A stretch of 64,000 nt of DNA from an uncultured Prevotellaceae bacterium (GCA_902769705.1 CACXPX010000006.1:1-64000), one strand, 5' to 3'; numbered from the stretch's first letter, positions 1 to 8,579 are shown. Numbers and translations are program-made. The notes: a model not told the origin generated them from the letters alone.

Positions 1-48
1 CGAGTAGTGCTTTTGCACTTTCAGCGCGTTCTTCTCACATGCTCCTTA

Positions 49-155
49 CCCCAAGGCGTTGCCTTGGGCTGTTAGCTGCTGCCCCGTCGGGGCGTTTTGG
101 GATAAAGACCGGACTGCAAGGCCAACCCGCTCATAGCTGCTGCCCCTTCAGGGGC
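49..155. repeat. REP-like GC-rich palindromes
   Basis: Three short hairpins are visible: CCCAAGGC-gtt-GCCTTGGG at 50-68, GCCCC-gtc-GGGGC at 81-93 and GCCCC-ttca-GGGGC at 142-155. The last two are each preceded by the same AGCTGCT string, so they are copies of one unit. Repeated extragenic palindromes of this type are often found beside REP-associated (Y1/RAYT) transposases. None is seen in this window, but one could lie to the left. Confidence 0.5.
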
Positions 156-228
156 GTTGGTGGCAACTGCTATATTTTTCCCTTTATTTTTTCATCCGTC
201 AACCCAATCCGGGGGGAAGGCAACCAAT

Positions 229-449
229 AATGACAAAATGACAAAATGACAATAAGGTTTTGGGCTGTTTTGCACGAATATGCTCTTGAGGGGTGCTCGG
301 GGGTGATATGGATTTAACATAAATTATATATATTATATTAATATTATATAAATATATTATATATATATATTATTACTAATACTATCTCTATCTCCCCTGT
401 GATGTAAAATGGGGTCTAAATCTTATTGTCATTTTGTCATTTTGTCATT
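229..449. repeat. Inverted-repeat element with AT-rich core, copy 1
   Basis: Perfect 28-base inverted arms lie at 229-256 and 422-449. Each arm is three tandem copies of the 8-mer TGACAAAA (last copy diverging). They enclose 165 bases: a G-rich stretch (about 288-305), then about 60 bases of almost pure A/T (315-376). No coding capacity is seen. The same architecture recurs at 62043-62251 with a different arm 7-mer, so this looks like a family of small non-coding elements rather than a chance palindrome. Its mobility and function are unknown. Confidence 0.6.
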
Positions 450-503
450 TTCTGAAAAATACGTGCAAATCCTTTTGACCTACCTTGAAAATCGACGGCC
501 GAA

Positions 504-639
504 GGGAACCAACGGTCTCTGTCGCAAAGCGGGGAAAGAAAAGTCAAAGGCTACGGGTAGGCGACGGAAAGTCGGGAACCAAAGGTCACTGTCTCGGGAA
601 CCAAAGGTCACTGTCTCGGGAACCAAAGGTCACTGTCGC
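504..639. repeat. Tandem 22-base G-rich repeat
   Basis: Three tandem 22-base units at 574-595, 596-617 and 618-639 begin GGGAACCAAAGGTCACTGTC. They are identical apart from one base near the end of the third. A diverged single copy lies at 504-525. The single copy and the third unit are both followed by a related G-rich segment (GCGGGGAAAG), so a larger unit was duplicated first and the core then expanded. The period equals that of the TCA/TGA repeats elsewhere in the window, but the sequence and stop-codon pattern differ. Confidence 0.75.
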
Positions 640-839
640 ATGGCGGGGAAAGTAATAGGGAAAAGCAATGGAAGGAAGGAGGAACGAGAATTGTCAAGTA
701 TGCAGGCTATTGTCCAACTCCCAAATCATCCCGAGCGAAGCTCGCCCCCCCGTAGCCTTCCCCAAACTTCCAAACTCCTCTAAAACGAGAGAACTAAATT
801 AATTACTAACCCGGTTCCCGAACCGCAAGGAATAAAAGC

Positions 840-1733
840 TCACCCTCGCTGGAGTCTCATCCTCTTATTCAGCAGATTTGTGAACTCGTAATTCTTCAAT
901 CCCCAATGGGGTGCAATGAGGAGTTCGGGAGGGGATTGGCTGACAAAACGCTCTAAAACCAAGTCTTTACGGATTTGTTGCATGTAGTTGATGATAAGGT
1001 CGATATACTCATCGGGAGTGAAGAGGTGGAAGGGAAGTTCAATATATTCGTCAGCCAGCTTGGTGCCTCGGATGATTTGCAGTTGGTGAAGTTTCAGGAT
1101 GTCTAATGGCAGGGATGAGATGATGGGAGCTTGACGGAGAATCTCTTCACGGTCTTCACCAGGCAAACCCAGAATAACGTGGCCACAGGTGAGGATTCCT
1201 CGGGCATGAGTGCGCTCTATGGCATCGCGTGAACATTCGAAGGTGTGGCCTCGGTTGATGCGCTGCAAAGTCTGATTGTTGGCGCTCTCGATGCCTATTT
1301 CCACAATGAGGAAGGTGCGCTGGTTGAGTTCTTCCAGATAGTCGAGCAGAGAGTCAGGGAGGCAGTCGGGACGTGTTCCTATGACCAATCCCACCACATT
1401 TTCTACTGCAAGAGCCTCTTCATAGAGCTGGCGCAGATGGGGAAGAGGGGCGTAGGTGTTGGAGAAAGCTTGGAAATAGGCCAGGTATTTCATGTCAGGG
1501 TATTTTCGGGCGAAGAATTGTTTGCCCTCTTCCAGCTGCTGGGAAACGCTTTTCTTGTGGTCGCAATAGGATGGGTTGAAGGTCTGGTTGTTGCAGAAGG
1601 TGCATCCACCAGTTCCCACCAATCCATCGCGGTTGGGACATGTGAACCCTGCGTCAACAGCAATCTTCTGGACGCGAAAGGGGAATTGCTTACGAATCCA
1701 ACTGCCGTAGTCGATGTATAATTGGTCGTTCAT
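840..1733 (-). CDS. TIGR01212 family radical SAM protein
   Basis: A 297-residue radical SAM protein of the YhcC/TIGR01212 group. These proteins cleave S-adenosylmethionine with a [4Fe-4S] cluster; the substrate of this group is not established. The family's cysteine signature is visible near residues 31-48 as CPNRDG...GGCTFCNN, preceded by the QKIAVDAGFTC context typical of the group. The length is normal. It is single, divergent from the DPP-IV gene, with its own minus-strand promoter at 1761-1792. The start at 1733 follows a short leader. Confidence 0.85.
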   Translation of the reverse strand: MNDQLYIDYGSWIRKQFPFRVQKIAVDAGFTCPNRDGLVGTGGCTFCNNQTFNPSYCDHKKSVSQQLEEGKQFFARKYPDMKYLAYFQAFSNTYAPLPHLRQLYEEALAVENVVGLVIGTRPDCLPDSLLDYLEELNQRTFLIVEIGIESANNQTLQRINRGHTFECSRDAIERTHARGILTCGHVILGLPGEDREEILRQAPIISSLPLDILKLHQLQIIRGTKLADEYIELPFHLFTPDEYIDLIINYMQQIRKDLVLERFVSQSPPELLIAPHWGLKNYEFTNLLNKRMRLQRG

Positions 1734-1760
1734 TTATAATCTTTTAATCTTTCACAATTG

Positions 1761-1792
1761 CAAAAGTACATATTTTTTCCGTAACTTTGCAA
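1761..1792 (-). promoter_or_regulatory. Bacteroidetes-type promoter for the radical SAM gene
   Basis: Read on the minus strand there is TTG (1790-1792), 21 bases, then TACTTTTG (1761-1768), matching TAnnTTTG. A plus-strand TAACTTTG (1782-1789) overlaps the -33 side, so divergent promoter elements may share this DNA. Confidence 0.55.
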
Positions 1793-1841
1793 TTAGATAG
1801 CGAAGTTCCTTCATCTCGGCATAAAAAAGAAACAAGTTTCT

Positions 1842-1872
1842 TTTGTTCTGCTCTCGATTTTTCGTAACTTTG
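1842..1872 (+). promoter_or_regulatory. Bacteroidetes-type promoter for the DPP-IV gene
   Basis: TTTG at 1842-1845, 19 bases, then TAACTTTG at 1865-1872. The ATG of the peptidase gene is about 31 bases downstream, giving a short leader. Confidence 0.7.
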
Positions 1873-1903
1873 CACTATTATTCAAGACAAAACCAAAAGC
1901 TAC

Positions 1904-4108
1904 ATGAAGAAAATATTGATTGTCGGCGCACTTTTCATGGTGTTTTCGTCCTCTATAGGGGCAGCCGAAAGACTGGATTTGAAGATGATTACAAGTGGTG
2001 AGTTTGCCGCTCAGCGGGTGCTTGGCATCAATCCCATAGAGGGGACTGACCAATATGCCAGCATCAGTGATGACGGGAAACGCATTGTGCAATACTCTTT
2101 CAAGACGGGGAAGGAGAGTGGTGTGTTGTTTGATGTGGAAAACACGCAAGGTTCTGAGATAAAGGACTTTGACGGGTATATCATGTCTCCCGATGGCAAC
2201 AGGATGCTCATTCAGACCAAGACCAAGAGTGTGTACCGCCATTCTGCAACAGCCGAATACTACATCTACAATGTGCATAGCCGCAAGCTGGAGCCCCTTT
2301 CTGCAGGTGGTCCCCAGCAGGTGCCTACATGGTCGCCCGATGGCAATCAGGTGGCATTTGTGCGTGAGGGCAACATTTTCATCGTGAAGCTGCTCTATGA
2401 CAATGCCGAGGTGCAGATCACCAAGGACGGGAAGTTCAATGAGGTGATCAATGGAATCCCAGATTGGGTGTATGAAGAGGAGTTCTCATTCGACAAGGCA
2501 TTCTGCTTCAATGCCGATGGCACCATGCTTTGCTGGATTCGCTTTGATGAGAGTGCCGTGAAGCAGTATTCGTTGCAGATGTTCAGGGGTATGAAGCCCC
2601 AGCGTGAGGAGTATGCCACTTATCCGGGTGTTTATTCCTATAAATATCCGAAGGCAGGTGAGGTGAACTCGAAGGTTACAGCTTGGAGCTATGACATCAA
2701 GAGCCGTAGGGTTCAGCAGCTTCAGGTGCCGATGGAGGCAGACGGCTATATGCCCCGCATACTGCCCACCAGTGACCCTCAGAAAGTGTTGGTCTACACG
2801 ATGAACCGTCATCAGGATGTGCTCAACATCTATACCGTGAGCCCTTATAGTACCGTTGCCCAGCTGCTGGTGAAGGAGAGTGTGCCCAAGTATGTGAAAG
2901 AGGAGGTGGTGACTTCCACCGTGGTGGGTAAGGACCATCTGCTGATGCCTAGCGACCGCGATGGCTACACCCATCTTTATCTCTACACCATGAACGGAAC
3001 TCAGGAGCGTAAGATTGGTGACGGCAACTATGACATCACAGCCATCTATGGTTATGATGAGGCAACGGGTGATGTCTATTATCAGGCAGCAGCCCTGAAT
3101 GCTCATGACAGACAGATATACGTGAATCACAAGAATGGAAAGACTGAGCGTCTGACACAGCAGGAAGGGTGGAACTCGGCCATGTTCTCGGGTGACTACA
3201 AGTATTTCATCAACACCTGGAGCGACATGAATACACCGTATGTCTATACCATTTGCGACAACCGAGGAAAGGTGCTCACCTCGCTGGTGGACAATGCCCA
3301 GTTGAAGTCAAAACTGAAGAACTATCCCGTTTCGAAGAAAGAGATGTTCAGCTTCAAGACATCTGAGGGTGTTTCGTTGGACGGATGGATGATTAAACCA
3401 GCCAACTTTGACGCCACAAAACGCTATCCTGTGGTGATGTTCCAGTATAGTGGTCCTGGCAGTCAGCAGGTGGTGAACTCATGGAACATCGGTTCGATGG
3501 GCCAGGGTGGTATGTTCGATTACTATCTTGCTCAGGAAGGGTTCATTGTGGTGTGTGTAGATGGTCGTGGAACCGGTGCCCGTGGTGCTGAATGGGAGAA
3601 GTGCACCTATCAGGCTCTTGGCAATCTTGAGGCCAAAGACCAGGTGGAGACAGCCCTTTGGTTGGGCAGTCAGCCCTATGTCGACAAGAACCGTATTGGC
3701 ATCTGGGGCTGGAGCTATGGTGGGTTCTGCACGCTGATGAGCATGAGTGAGGGCCGTGCTGTGTTCAAGGCTGGTGTGGCAGTCGCCCCTCCCACAAGCT
3801 ATCGTTTCTATGACACAGTGTATACTGAGCGTTTCATGCGCACTCCCAAAGAGAATCCTGATGGCTATAACGACAATCCCATCACCCGTGCCCCGAAGCT
3901 GAATGGTGCCTTGCTGCTTTGTCATGGGTTGGCAGACGACAATGTTCATCCGCAAAACACATTTGAGTATACTGAGGCATTGGTGCAAGCCGACAAGGAC
4001 TTCAAGATGAATGTCTACACCAATCGCAACCACAGCATCTATGGTGGGAATACACGTCATCATCTGCTGCGGCAGATTAGCCAGTTCTTCATCGATGAAC
4101 TGAAATGA
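1904..4108 (+). CDS. Dipeptidyl peptidase IV (S9B serine peptidase)
   Basis: A secreted or periplasmic prolyl dipeptidyl peptidase that removes X-Pro dipeptides from peptide N-termini. The 734 residues are the usual length for DPP-IV. A signal peptide ends near residue 21 (SSIGAAERLD). An eight-bladed propeller domain follows (about 40-470) with the characteristic DWVYEEEF glutamate motif near residue 188. The alpha/beta-hydrolase domain carries GWSYGG with nucleophile Ser about 604, Asp about 679 (HGLADDNVH) and His about 711 (NRNHSIYGG). All catalytic elements are present. It has its own promoter and is probably monocistronic, since a new promoter lies just after it. Confidence 0.93.
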   Translation: MKKILIVGALFMVFSSSIGAAERLDLKMITSGEFAAQRVLGINPIEGTDQYASISDDGKRIVQYSFKTGKESGVLFDVENTQGSEIKDFDGYIMSPDGNRMLIQTKTKSVYRHSATAEYYIYNVHSRKLEPLSAGGPQQVPTWSPDGNQVAFVREGNIFIVKLLYDNAEVQITKDGKFNEVINGIPDWVYEEEFSFDKAFCFNADGTMLCWIRFDESAVKQYSLQMFRGMKPQREEYATYPGVYSYKYPKAGEVNSKVTAWSYDIKSRRVQQLQVPMEADGYMPRILPTSDPQKVLVYTMNRHQDVLNIYTVSPYSTVAQLLVKESVPKYVKEEVVTSTVVGKDHLLMPSDRDGYTHLYLYTMNGTQERKIGDGNYDITAIYGYDEATGDVYYQAAALNAHDRQIYVNHKNGKTERLTQQEGWNSAMFSGDYKYFINTWSDMNTPYVYTICDNRGKVLTSLVDNAQLKSKLKNYPVSKKEMFSFKTSEGVSLDGWMIKPANFDATKRYPVVMFQYSGPGSQQVVNSWNIGSMGQGGMFDYYLAQEGFIVVCVDGRGTGARGAEWEKCTYQALGNLEAKDQVETALWLGSQPYVDKNRIGIWGWSYGGFCTLMSMSEGRAVFKAGVAVAPPTSYRFYDTVYTERFMRTPKENPDGYNDNPITRAPKLNGALLLCHGLADDNVHPQNTFEYTEALVQADKDFKMNVYTNRNHSIYGGNTRHHLLRQISQFFIDELK

Positions 4109-4128
4109 TGAATATCGGAGCCTTCTTT

Positions 4129-4159
4129 TTTGTGTTATCGAATTTAATTCGTAATTTTG
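4129..4159 (+). promoter_or_regulatory. Bacteroidetes-type promoter for the DUF4861 gene
   Basis: TTTG at 4129-4132, 19 bases, then TAATTTTG at 4152-4159. Transcription would begin about 4166, which leaves only about 11 bases before the ATG at 4177 and favours the ATG at 4195. Confidence 0.65.
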
Positions 4160-4194
4160 CAAACTGAAACAAAAAAATGGAAAAAGCGTACAAA

Positions 4195-5418
4195 ATGAAA
4201 GCGAATTCAATATTGGCATTAGCAGTTTGTGCATTGCTTATGCCCCTGAAGTCTTTTGCCCAAGAAGTGACTATCACAGTGACCAACGATGAGAAATGCC
4301 AGCGTCAGGAGGTTGTTGAGGTAGATGCCGATGCTGTTTTTCAAAAGCTTGGATTGGCTAAAGACGGCAAGTTCATTGTGAAGAACGCATTGGGACAGGA
4401 GGTGGGCTATCAGCTTACCTATGATGGAAAACTGCTGATTGATGCCTCTGTAAGGCCTTGTGGGTCGGCTGTATTTACGGTAAAGCCTGGCATTCCCCAA
4501 CCTATGAAAGTGTTTGTGACGGGAAAGCAATATCCTGAGCGCGTGGATGACATTGCATGGGAGAATGACCGCACAGCCTATCGAGTGTATGGTCCAGCCT
4601 TGCAACGTAGTGGTGAACGTGCTTTTGGAGTGGATGTATGGTTGAAGAACACTCCCGACTTGGAAGTGTCTAAACGATATGCTACGGAGTTGGGCAACCA
4701 TTCACAGATTGAAGCCCTGAAGGCTGCTGGTAAGACTGATGAGGCTTTCCAAGTGGAGATTGCAACAACCTATCATTTCGACCACGGCTATGGGCTCGAT
4801 TGCTACAAGGTTGGACCTTCACTAGGATGTGGTGCTCCCGCTTTGATGGATGGCAAAGAACTCATTCTGCCTTATTGCTATGCCTCTTACAAGATTTTGG
4901 ACAACGGACCATTGCGTTTCACAGTTGAGTTGACCTATAACCCAACTGAGATTAAGGGTGACAAGAATGTGGTTGAACATCGCATCATCAGCCTTGATAA
5001 AGGTTCCAATTTCAACAAGGCTGTCGTGTGGTATGACGGTCTCTCCAAGGCTCGTGATGTGGCAGCAGGTGTGGTTGTTCATGCTGAAGACACTGAGAGC
5101 GTGGTGTTGGGAAAGAATTTCGTGCAATATGCCGACCCAACTGACAATCCCTCGAAGCAGAACTTCCAGATATTTGTGGCCACATTGTTCCCTGAAGGGG
5201 ATGTCACCACAACGAAGTTGATGAGCAAGAAGCCTGCCAACGGTATTGCAGGTCATGCAGTAGGCGTGCTGAAGAACTACAAGAGCGGCAATCGTTTCAC
5301 TTATTATTTCGGTAGTGCATGGAGCAAGAATGATGTGCGTACACAACGTGAATGGCAATTGCGGATAGATGAGTTCTTGGAAGCATTGGCAACACCCTTG
5401 CACGTGAATGTGAAATAA
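4195..5418 (+). CDS. DUF4861 family secreted protein
   Basis: A secreted protein of about 407 residues that resembles the DUF4861 family, found in Bacteroidetes and often near polysaccharide-degrading enzymes; its biochemical role is not known. A clear signal peptide runs from MKANSILALAVCALL to FAQ, with cleavage before EVTITV. The body is beta-rich with Trp/Asp-rich motifs such as ERVDDIAWENDRTAYRVYGP. The ATG at 4195 is chosen over 4177 because it starts directly at the signal peptide and gives a sensible leader from the promoter at 4129-4159. The iorA gene starts 44 bases after its stop and could be read from the same promoter. Confidence 0.75.
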   Translation: MKANSILALAVCALLMPLKSFAQEVTITVTNDEKCQRQEVVEVDADAVFQKLGLAKDGKFIVKNALGQEVGYQLTYDGKLLIDASVRPCGSAVFTVKPGIPQPMKVFVTGKQYPERVDDIAWENDRTAYRVYGPALQRSGERAFGVDVWLKNTPDLEVSKRYATELGNHSQIEALKAAGKTDEAFQVEIATTYHFDHGYGLDCYKVGPSLGCGAPALMDGKELILPYCYASYKILDNGPLRFTVELTYNPTEIKGDKNVVEHRIISLDKGSNFNKAVVWYDGLSKARDVAAGVVVHAEDTESVVLGKNFVQYADPTDNPSKQNFQIFVATLFPEGDVTTTKLMSKKPANGIAGHAVGVLKNYKSGNRFTYYFGSAWSKNDVRTQREWQLRIDEFLEALATPLHVNVK

Positions 5419-5462
5419 TCCACTAACAGCAGAACCAATAATTATTATAAACAAAATCAATA

Positions 5463-7079
5463 ATGAAAAAACTATTGTTAGGTGACGAGGCAATTGCACA
5501 AGGTGCCATAGATGCTGGTTTGAGTGGTGTCTATGCCTATCCTGGCACACCCTCGACAGAAATCACCGAGTACATCCAAATGTCGCCATTGGCCAAAGAA
5601 CGTGGAATTCACAGTCGTTGGTCAACAAATGAGAAAACCGCTATGGAAGCTGCATTGGGCATGTCCTTTATGGGCAAGCGTGCCTTGGTGTGCATGAAGC
5701 ATGTGGGACTTAACGTTTGTGCAGATCCGTTTGTGAATTCAGCTATGACTGGAACAAATGGAGGACTTGTGGTGCTGGTGGCTGACGACCCCTCAATGCA
5801 TTCATCCCAAGACGAGCAAGACAGCCGTTTCTATGGGAAGTTTGCTATGGTTCCAACATTCGAACCAAGTAATCAACAAGAAGCCTACGACATGATGGCA
5901 TTTGCTTACGATTTCTCTGAGCGCATTCATCTGCCTGTTCTCATGCGTGTGACCACACGTATGGCTCATTCACGTGCTGTTGTGAATATTGCAGAAGAGG
6001 CTCGTCAGCAAAACGAGTTGAACTATAATGCCAAAGCCAGCGACTGGGTGTTGCTGCCTGCTTTTGCCCGTAAGCGTAATGCTCATGTATGTGCCCAGCA
6101 GTCTCAATTGGAAGAGGCTTCTGTCAACAGCATATTTAATAAAAGGTATACTGATGGTGGCGGCCATCGTTTGGGTATTGTGGCTAGCGGCATAGGCTTC
6201 AATTATGTGATGGAGTGCTTCCCTGATGGTTGTCCTTATCCCGTGTTGAAGCTATCCCAATATCCGTTGCCCAAGAAGATGATTTGCCAACTGAAGGACG
6301 ATTGTGAACAGTTGCTCATCGTGGAAGAGGGCCAACCTTTCATTGAGGATTTGGTTCGTGGCGTGTTCAATGCTACTGACAGTAGTATTCATGGTCGTTT
6401 GGATGGAACTTTGCCTCGTACAGGAGAGTTGAGTCCTGATGTCTTGAAGAAGGCTGTGGGAGTTGAGGTTGTATCGCCTTATGCCTCTTGCGAGGATGTC
6501 GTTCCGCGTCCACCAGCATTGTGCAAGGGATGTGGACACCGTGATGTCTATGAGGCATTGAACAAGGTGCTGGCTGAATATCCCAATGCTCGTGTATTTG
6601 GTGATATCGGTTGCTACACGTTGGGTTTCCTTCCTCCTTATAAGGCTATTCACAGTTGCGTGGATATGGGTGCAAGCATCACGATGGCAAAGGGTGCCGC
6701 TGATGCCGGACAATGGCCAGCTGTGGCTATCATCGGCGATTCTACATTCACCCATAGTGGTATGACGGGATTGCTTGATGCCATCAACGAGAATGCCAAC
6801 ATCACCGTCATCATCAGCGACAACTTGACAACAGCCATGACAGGTGGTCAAGACAGTGCTGGCACGAACAAGTTTGAGGCCATTTGTCGTGGATTGGGTA
6901 TGGATGATGAGCATCTTCATGTGGTGGTCCCCCTGCCTAAGAACATGGAGGAAATCACCCAGACATTGCGTAATGAGATTAACTACAAGGGCGTGAGTGT
7001 CATCATTCCCCGCAGAGAGTGTATGCAAACCTTGCAAAGACATTTGAAACAAAAAAGAGCACAGGAGGCAAAGTCATGA
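5463..7079 (+). CDS. iorA: Indolepyruvate:ferredoxin oxidoreductase, alpha subunit
   Basis: The ThDP-dependent subunit that oxidatively decarboxylates aryl-2-oxoacids (indolepyruvate, phenylpyruvate) to aryl-acetyl-CoA, reducing ferredoxin. The N-terminal pyrimidine-binding domain has YPGTPSTEI near residue 21. The ThDP/Mg domain has CKGCGHRD (about 356), FGDIGCYTLG (about 378) and IIGDSTFTHSG (about 424). The protein stops at 538 residues just after IIPRREC. The C-terminal two-[4Fe-4S] ferredoxin domain of the classical, longer archaeal enzyme is absent. Its stop overlaps the ATG of iorB (ATGA), so the two are translationally coupled. Confidence 0.88.
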   Translation: MKKLLLGDEAIAQGAIDAGLSGVYAYPGTPSTEITEYIQMSPLAKERGIHSRWSTNEKTAMEAALGMSFMGKRALVCMKHVGLNVCADPFVNSAMTGTNGGLVVLVADDPSMHSSQDEQDSRFYGKFAMVPTFEPSNQQEAYDMMAFAYDFSERIHLPVLMRVTTRMAHSRAVVNIAEEARQQNELNYNAKASDWVLLPAFARKRNAHVCAQQSQLEEASVNSIFNKRYTDGGGHRLGIVASGIGFNYVMECFPDGCPYPVLKLSQYPLPKKMICQLKDDCEQLLIVEEGQPFIEDLVRGVFNATDSSIHGRLDGTLPRTGELSPDVLKKAVGVEVVSPYASCEDVVPRPPALCKGCGHRDVYEALNKVLAEYPNARVFGDIGCYTLGFLPPYKAIHSCVDMGASITMAKGAADAGQWPAVAIIGDSTFTHSGMTGLLDAINENANITVIISDNLTTAMTGGQDSAGTNKFEAICRGLGMDDEHLHVVVPLPKNMEEITQTLRNEINYKGVSVIIPRRECMQTLQRHLKQKRAQEAKS

Positions 7080-7648
7080 AAACAGACATCATATTGTGTG
7101 GAGTAGGAGGACAGGGTATCCTTTCGATTGCCACGATTATTGGCGAGGCTGCCATGAAAGAAAATCTCTATATCAAGCAGGCAGAGGTGCATGGAATGTC
7201 ACAACGTGGTGGTGATGTGCAGAGCAATTTGCGCTTGTCATCAGAACCCATCAGCAGCGACCTGATTCCACTTGGTGGAGCCGATGTCATCATCTCTATG
7301 GAACCGATGGAGGCATTGCGCTATCTGCCTTTCCTTAGCAAGGATGGATGGATTATTACCTCCAGTTCTCCCTTTGTGAACATCCCCAATTATCCGGACA
7401 TGGAGAAGATTAATGCCGATTTGGCTGCCATAAAGAATGTTATCGTGTTTGACATCGAGAAGTTGGCAAAAGACAATGGTGTGCCACGCTCGGCAAATGT
7501 CATTCTTCTTGGTGCTGCCCAGAAGGCCTTAGGCATTGACTACGAGAAGTTGGAAGAGGCCATTCGTCGTGTGTTTGGCAGAAAAGGCGAGGCTATAGTT
7601 GATGCAAACATCAAAGCTTTGGCTATTGGCCGCGAAGCACAGAAATAG
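7076..7648 (+). CDS. iorB: Indolepyruvate oxidoreductase, beta subunit
   Basis: The gamma-domain partner of IorA, about 190 residues. It has the nucleotide-binding start DIILCGVGGQGILS and the conserved EVHGMSQRGG motif of 2-oxoacid:ferredoxin oxidoreductases. The ATG at 7076 is chosen because AGGAGG lies at 7063-7068 and it overlaps the iorA stop. An open frame extends upstream to 7019 but only inside iorA. A strong terminator follows at 7679-7710, so the transcription unit ends here. Confidence 0.88.
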   Translation: MKTDIILCGVGGQGILSIATIIGEAAMKENLYIKQAEVHGMSQRGGDVQSNLRLSSEPISSDLIPLGGADVIISMEPMEALRYLPFLSKDGWIITSSSPFVNIPNYPDMEKINADLAAIKNVIVFDIEKLAKDNGVPRSANVILLGAAQKALGIDYEKLEEAIRRVFGRKGEAIVDANIKALAIGREAQK

Positions 7649-7678
7649 AATACTGACGAATGTATCTATAACAGAAAA

Positions 7679-7710
7679 GCCTCCCATTGAGTTGGGGGGC
7701 TTTCTTGTTT
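7679..7710 (+). terminator. Intrinsic terminator after iorB
   Basis: Stem GCCTCCC (7679-7685) pairs with GGGGGGC (7694-7700) across an 8-base loop, with one G-T pair, followed by TTTCTTGTTT. Confidence 0.8.
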
Positions 7711-7729
7711 ATCAGGTGTTTTGAAATGT

Positions 7730-8500
7730 TTACTTTGTCACACGGATGTTGGTGAAATAATGCCCTTCCAGACCCCAGAGCTTGAAGTTGGTGGGTTGCA
7801 TGACTTTGGGCAGATTGAAGAGGCGCTTGCCGTTGATGTAAATCTTCACATTGCCCTTATTGTAGTTGATGGCAAAATGGTTCCATCCTTTATTGATGAG
7901 TTTTCCTAAATCCGTATTGCTGCCATCCAAGTTTTCTTCATCAGTTTTCGTGAAGTGATATTCCATGCCTTCACCCCAAACACGCAGGTAGGCTATTTGC
8001 TCATCTTCGTCCTTAAAGAGCCTGAGTTCGTGCTGTTCACCGTTGTTAGCAAAATACTCATATTCCAGATTCCATTCGTCTGTGAGGAAGTTGGATTTGC
8101 CATTAAGAAGTGGGTCAATGAGGCTTGATTCTCCACCAAGGCTGAGCACGTTGCGGCCAGCACACTCTTTTACTTCTACGCTACCTTCTTTGAGATCCCA
8201 TTTGGTGGGTTGTTCGCCGTCTTTGTCGTTTGCAAAGTTATCTTCGAAGATAACTGTCTGTCCGGGCTTGAAGTCACCACTTTCATAGAGGGCTGCCAGA
8301 TCGAGTGGCTTTGCATCAGCAGGATTGGCAACGGTTTTCTCTTCAGCATCAGCCTCGGCTTCAGCTTGCTGCTCGTCAGCGTTTTCTACTGCTTCTGTAT
8401 TCTCTTTTTCGGCATTGGCATTGTCTGCCTTGTTGCCTCCACAAGCCGTCATCATCGTGAGGCTTGCCATGCACATGAGTGCGAGATAAACTTTTTTCAT
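7730..8500 (-). CDS. Lipoprotein with acidic linker and concanavalin-like domain
   Basis: A lipoprotein of 256 residues. The signal peptide MKKVYLALMCMASLTMMTAC ends in a lipobox, with lipidation expected on the Cys before GGN. A strongly acidic Glu/Ala-rich linker (about residues 24-62) follows. Then comes a beta-sandwich domain (about 80-256) with FEDNFANDKDGEQPTKWD and NIRVTK at the end, resembling LamG/DUF1080-type carbohydrate-binding or concanavalin folds. A frame reaching 8551 exists, but the ATG at 8500 begins the signal peptide. It is monocistronic with a promoter at 8549-8579. The function is unknown; it is probably surface-exposed or periplasmic. Confidence 0.75.
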   Translation of the reverse strand: MKKVYLALMCMASLTMMTACGGNKADNANAEKENTEAVENADEQQAEAEADAEEKTVANPADAKPLDLAALYESGDFKPGQTVIFEDNFANDKDGEQPTKWDLKEGSVEVKECAGRNVLSLGGESSLIDPLLNGKSNFLTDEWNLEYEYFANNGEQHELRLFKDEDEQIAYLRVWGEGMEYHFTKTDEENLDGSNTDLGKLINKGWNHFAINYNKGNVKIYINGKRLFNLPKVMQPTNFKLWGLEGHYFTNIRVTK

Positions 8501-8548
8501 GGACTGAATGTGTTTAGAATTGTTTGATAATGATGTATTTAATTGGGG

Positions 8549-8579
8549 CAAAGATACAAAGAAGTATATGAAAATGCAA
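8549..8579 (-). promoter_or_regulatory. Bacteroidetes-type promoter for the lipoprotein gene
   Basis: On the minus strand, TTG (8577-8579), 20 bases, then TATCTTTG (8549-8556). The start codon is 48 bases further on. Confidence 0.65.

Larger units (their letters stand above)
1..839. other. Gene-free, repeat-rich left end
   Basis: No convincing gene lies here. The stretch holds two or three short GC-rich palindromes (49-155), an inverted-repeat element with an AT-rich core (229-449), and tandem G-rich 22-base repeats (504-639). Open frames across it at 39-230 and 409-783 are low complexity: the second is made by translating the tandem repeats, and neither has a plausible ribosome binding site. 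It looks like a collecting site for small repeated elements between genes. Confidence 0.7.

Noticed and set aside
409-783. 124-codon open frame near the left end
   Set aside because: Its middle is translated from the tandem 22-base repeats, its start lies in the arm of an inverted-repeat element, and it has no family resemblance or ribosome binding site.
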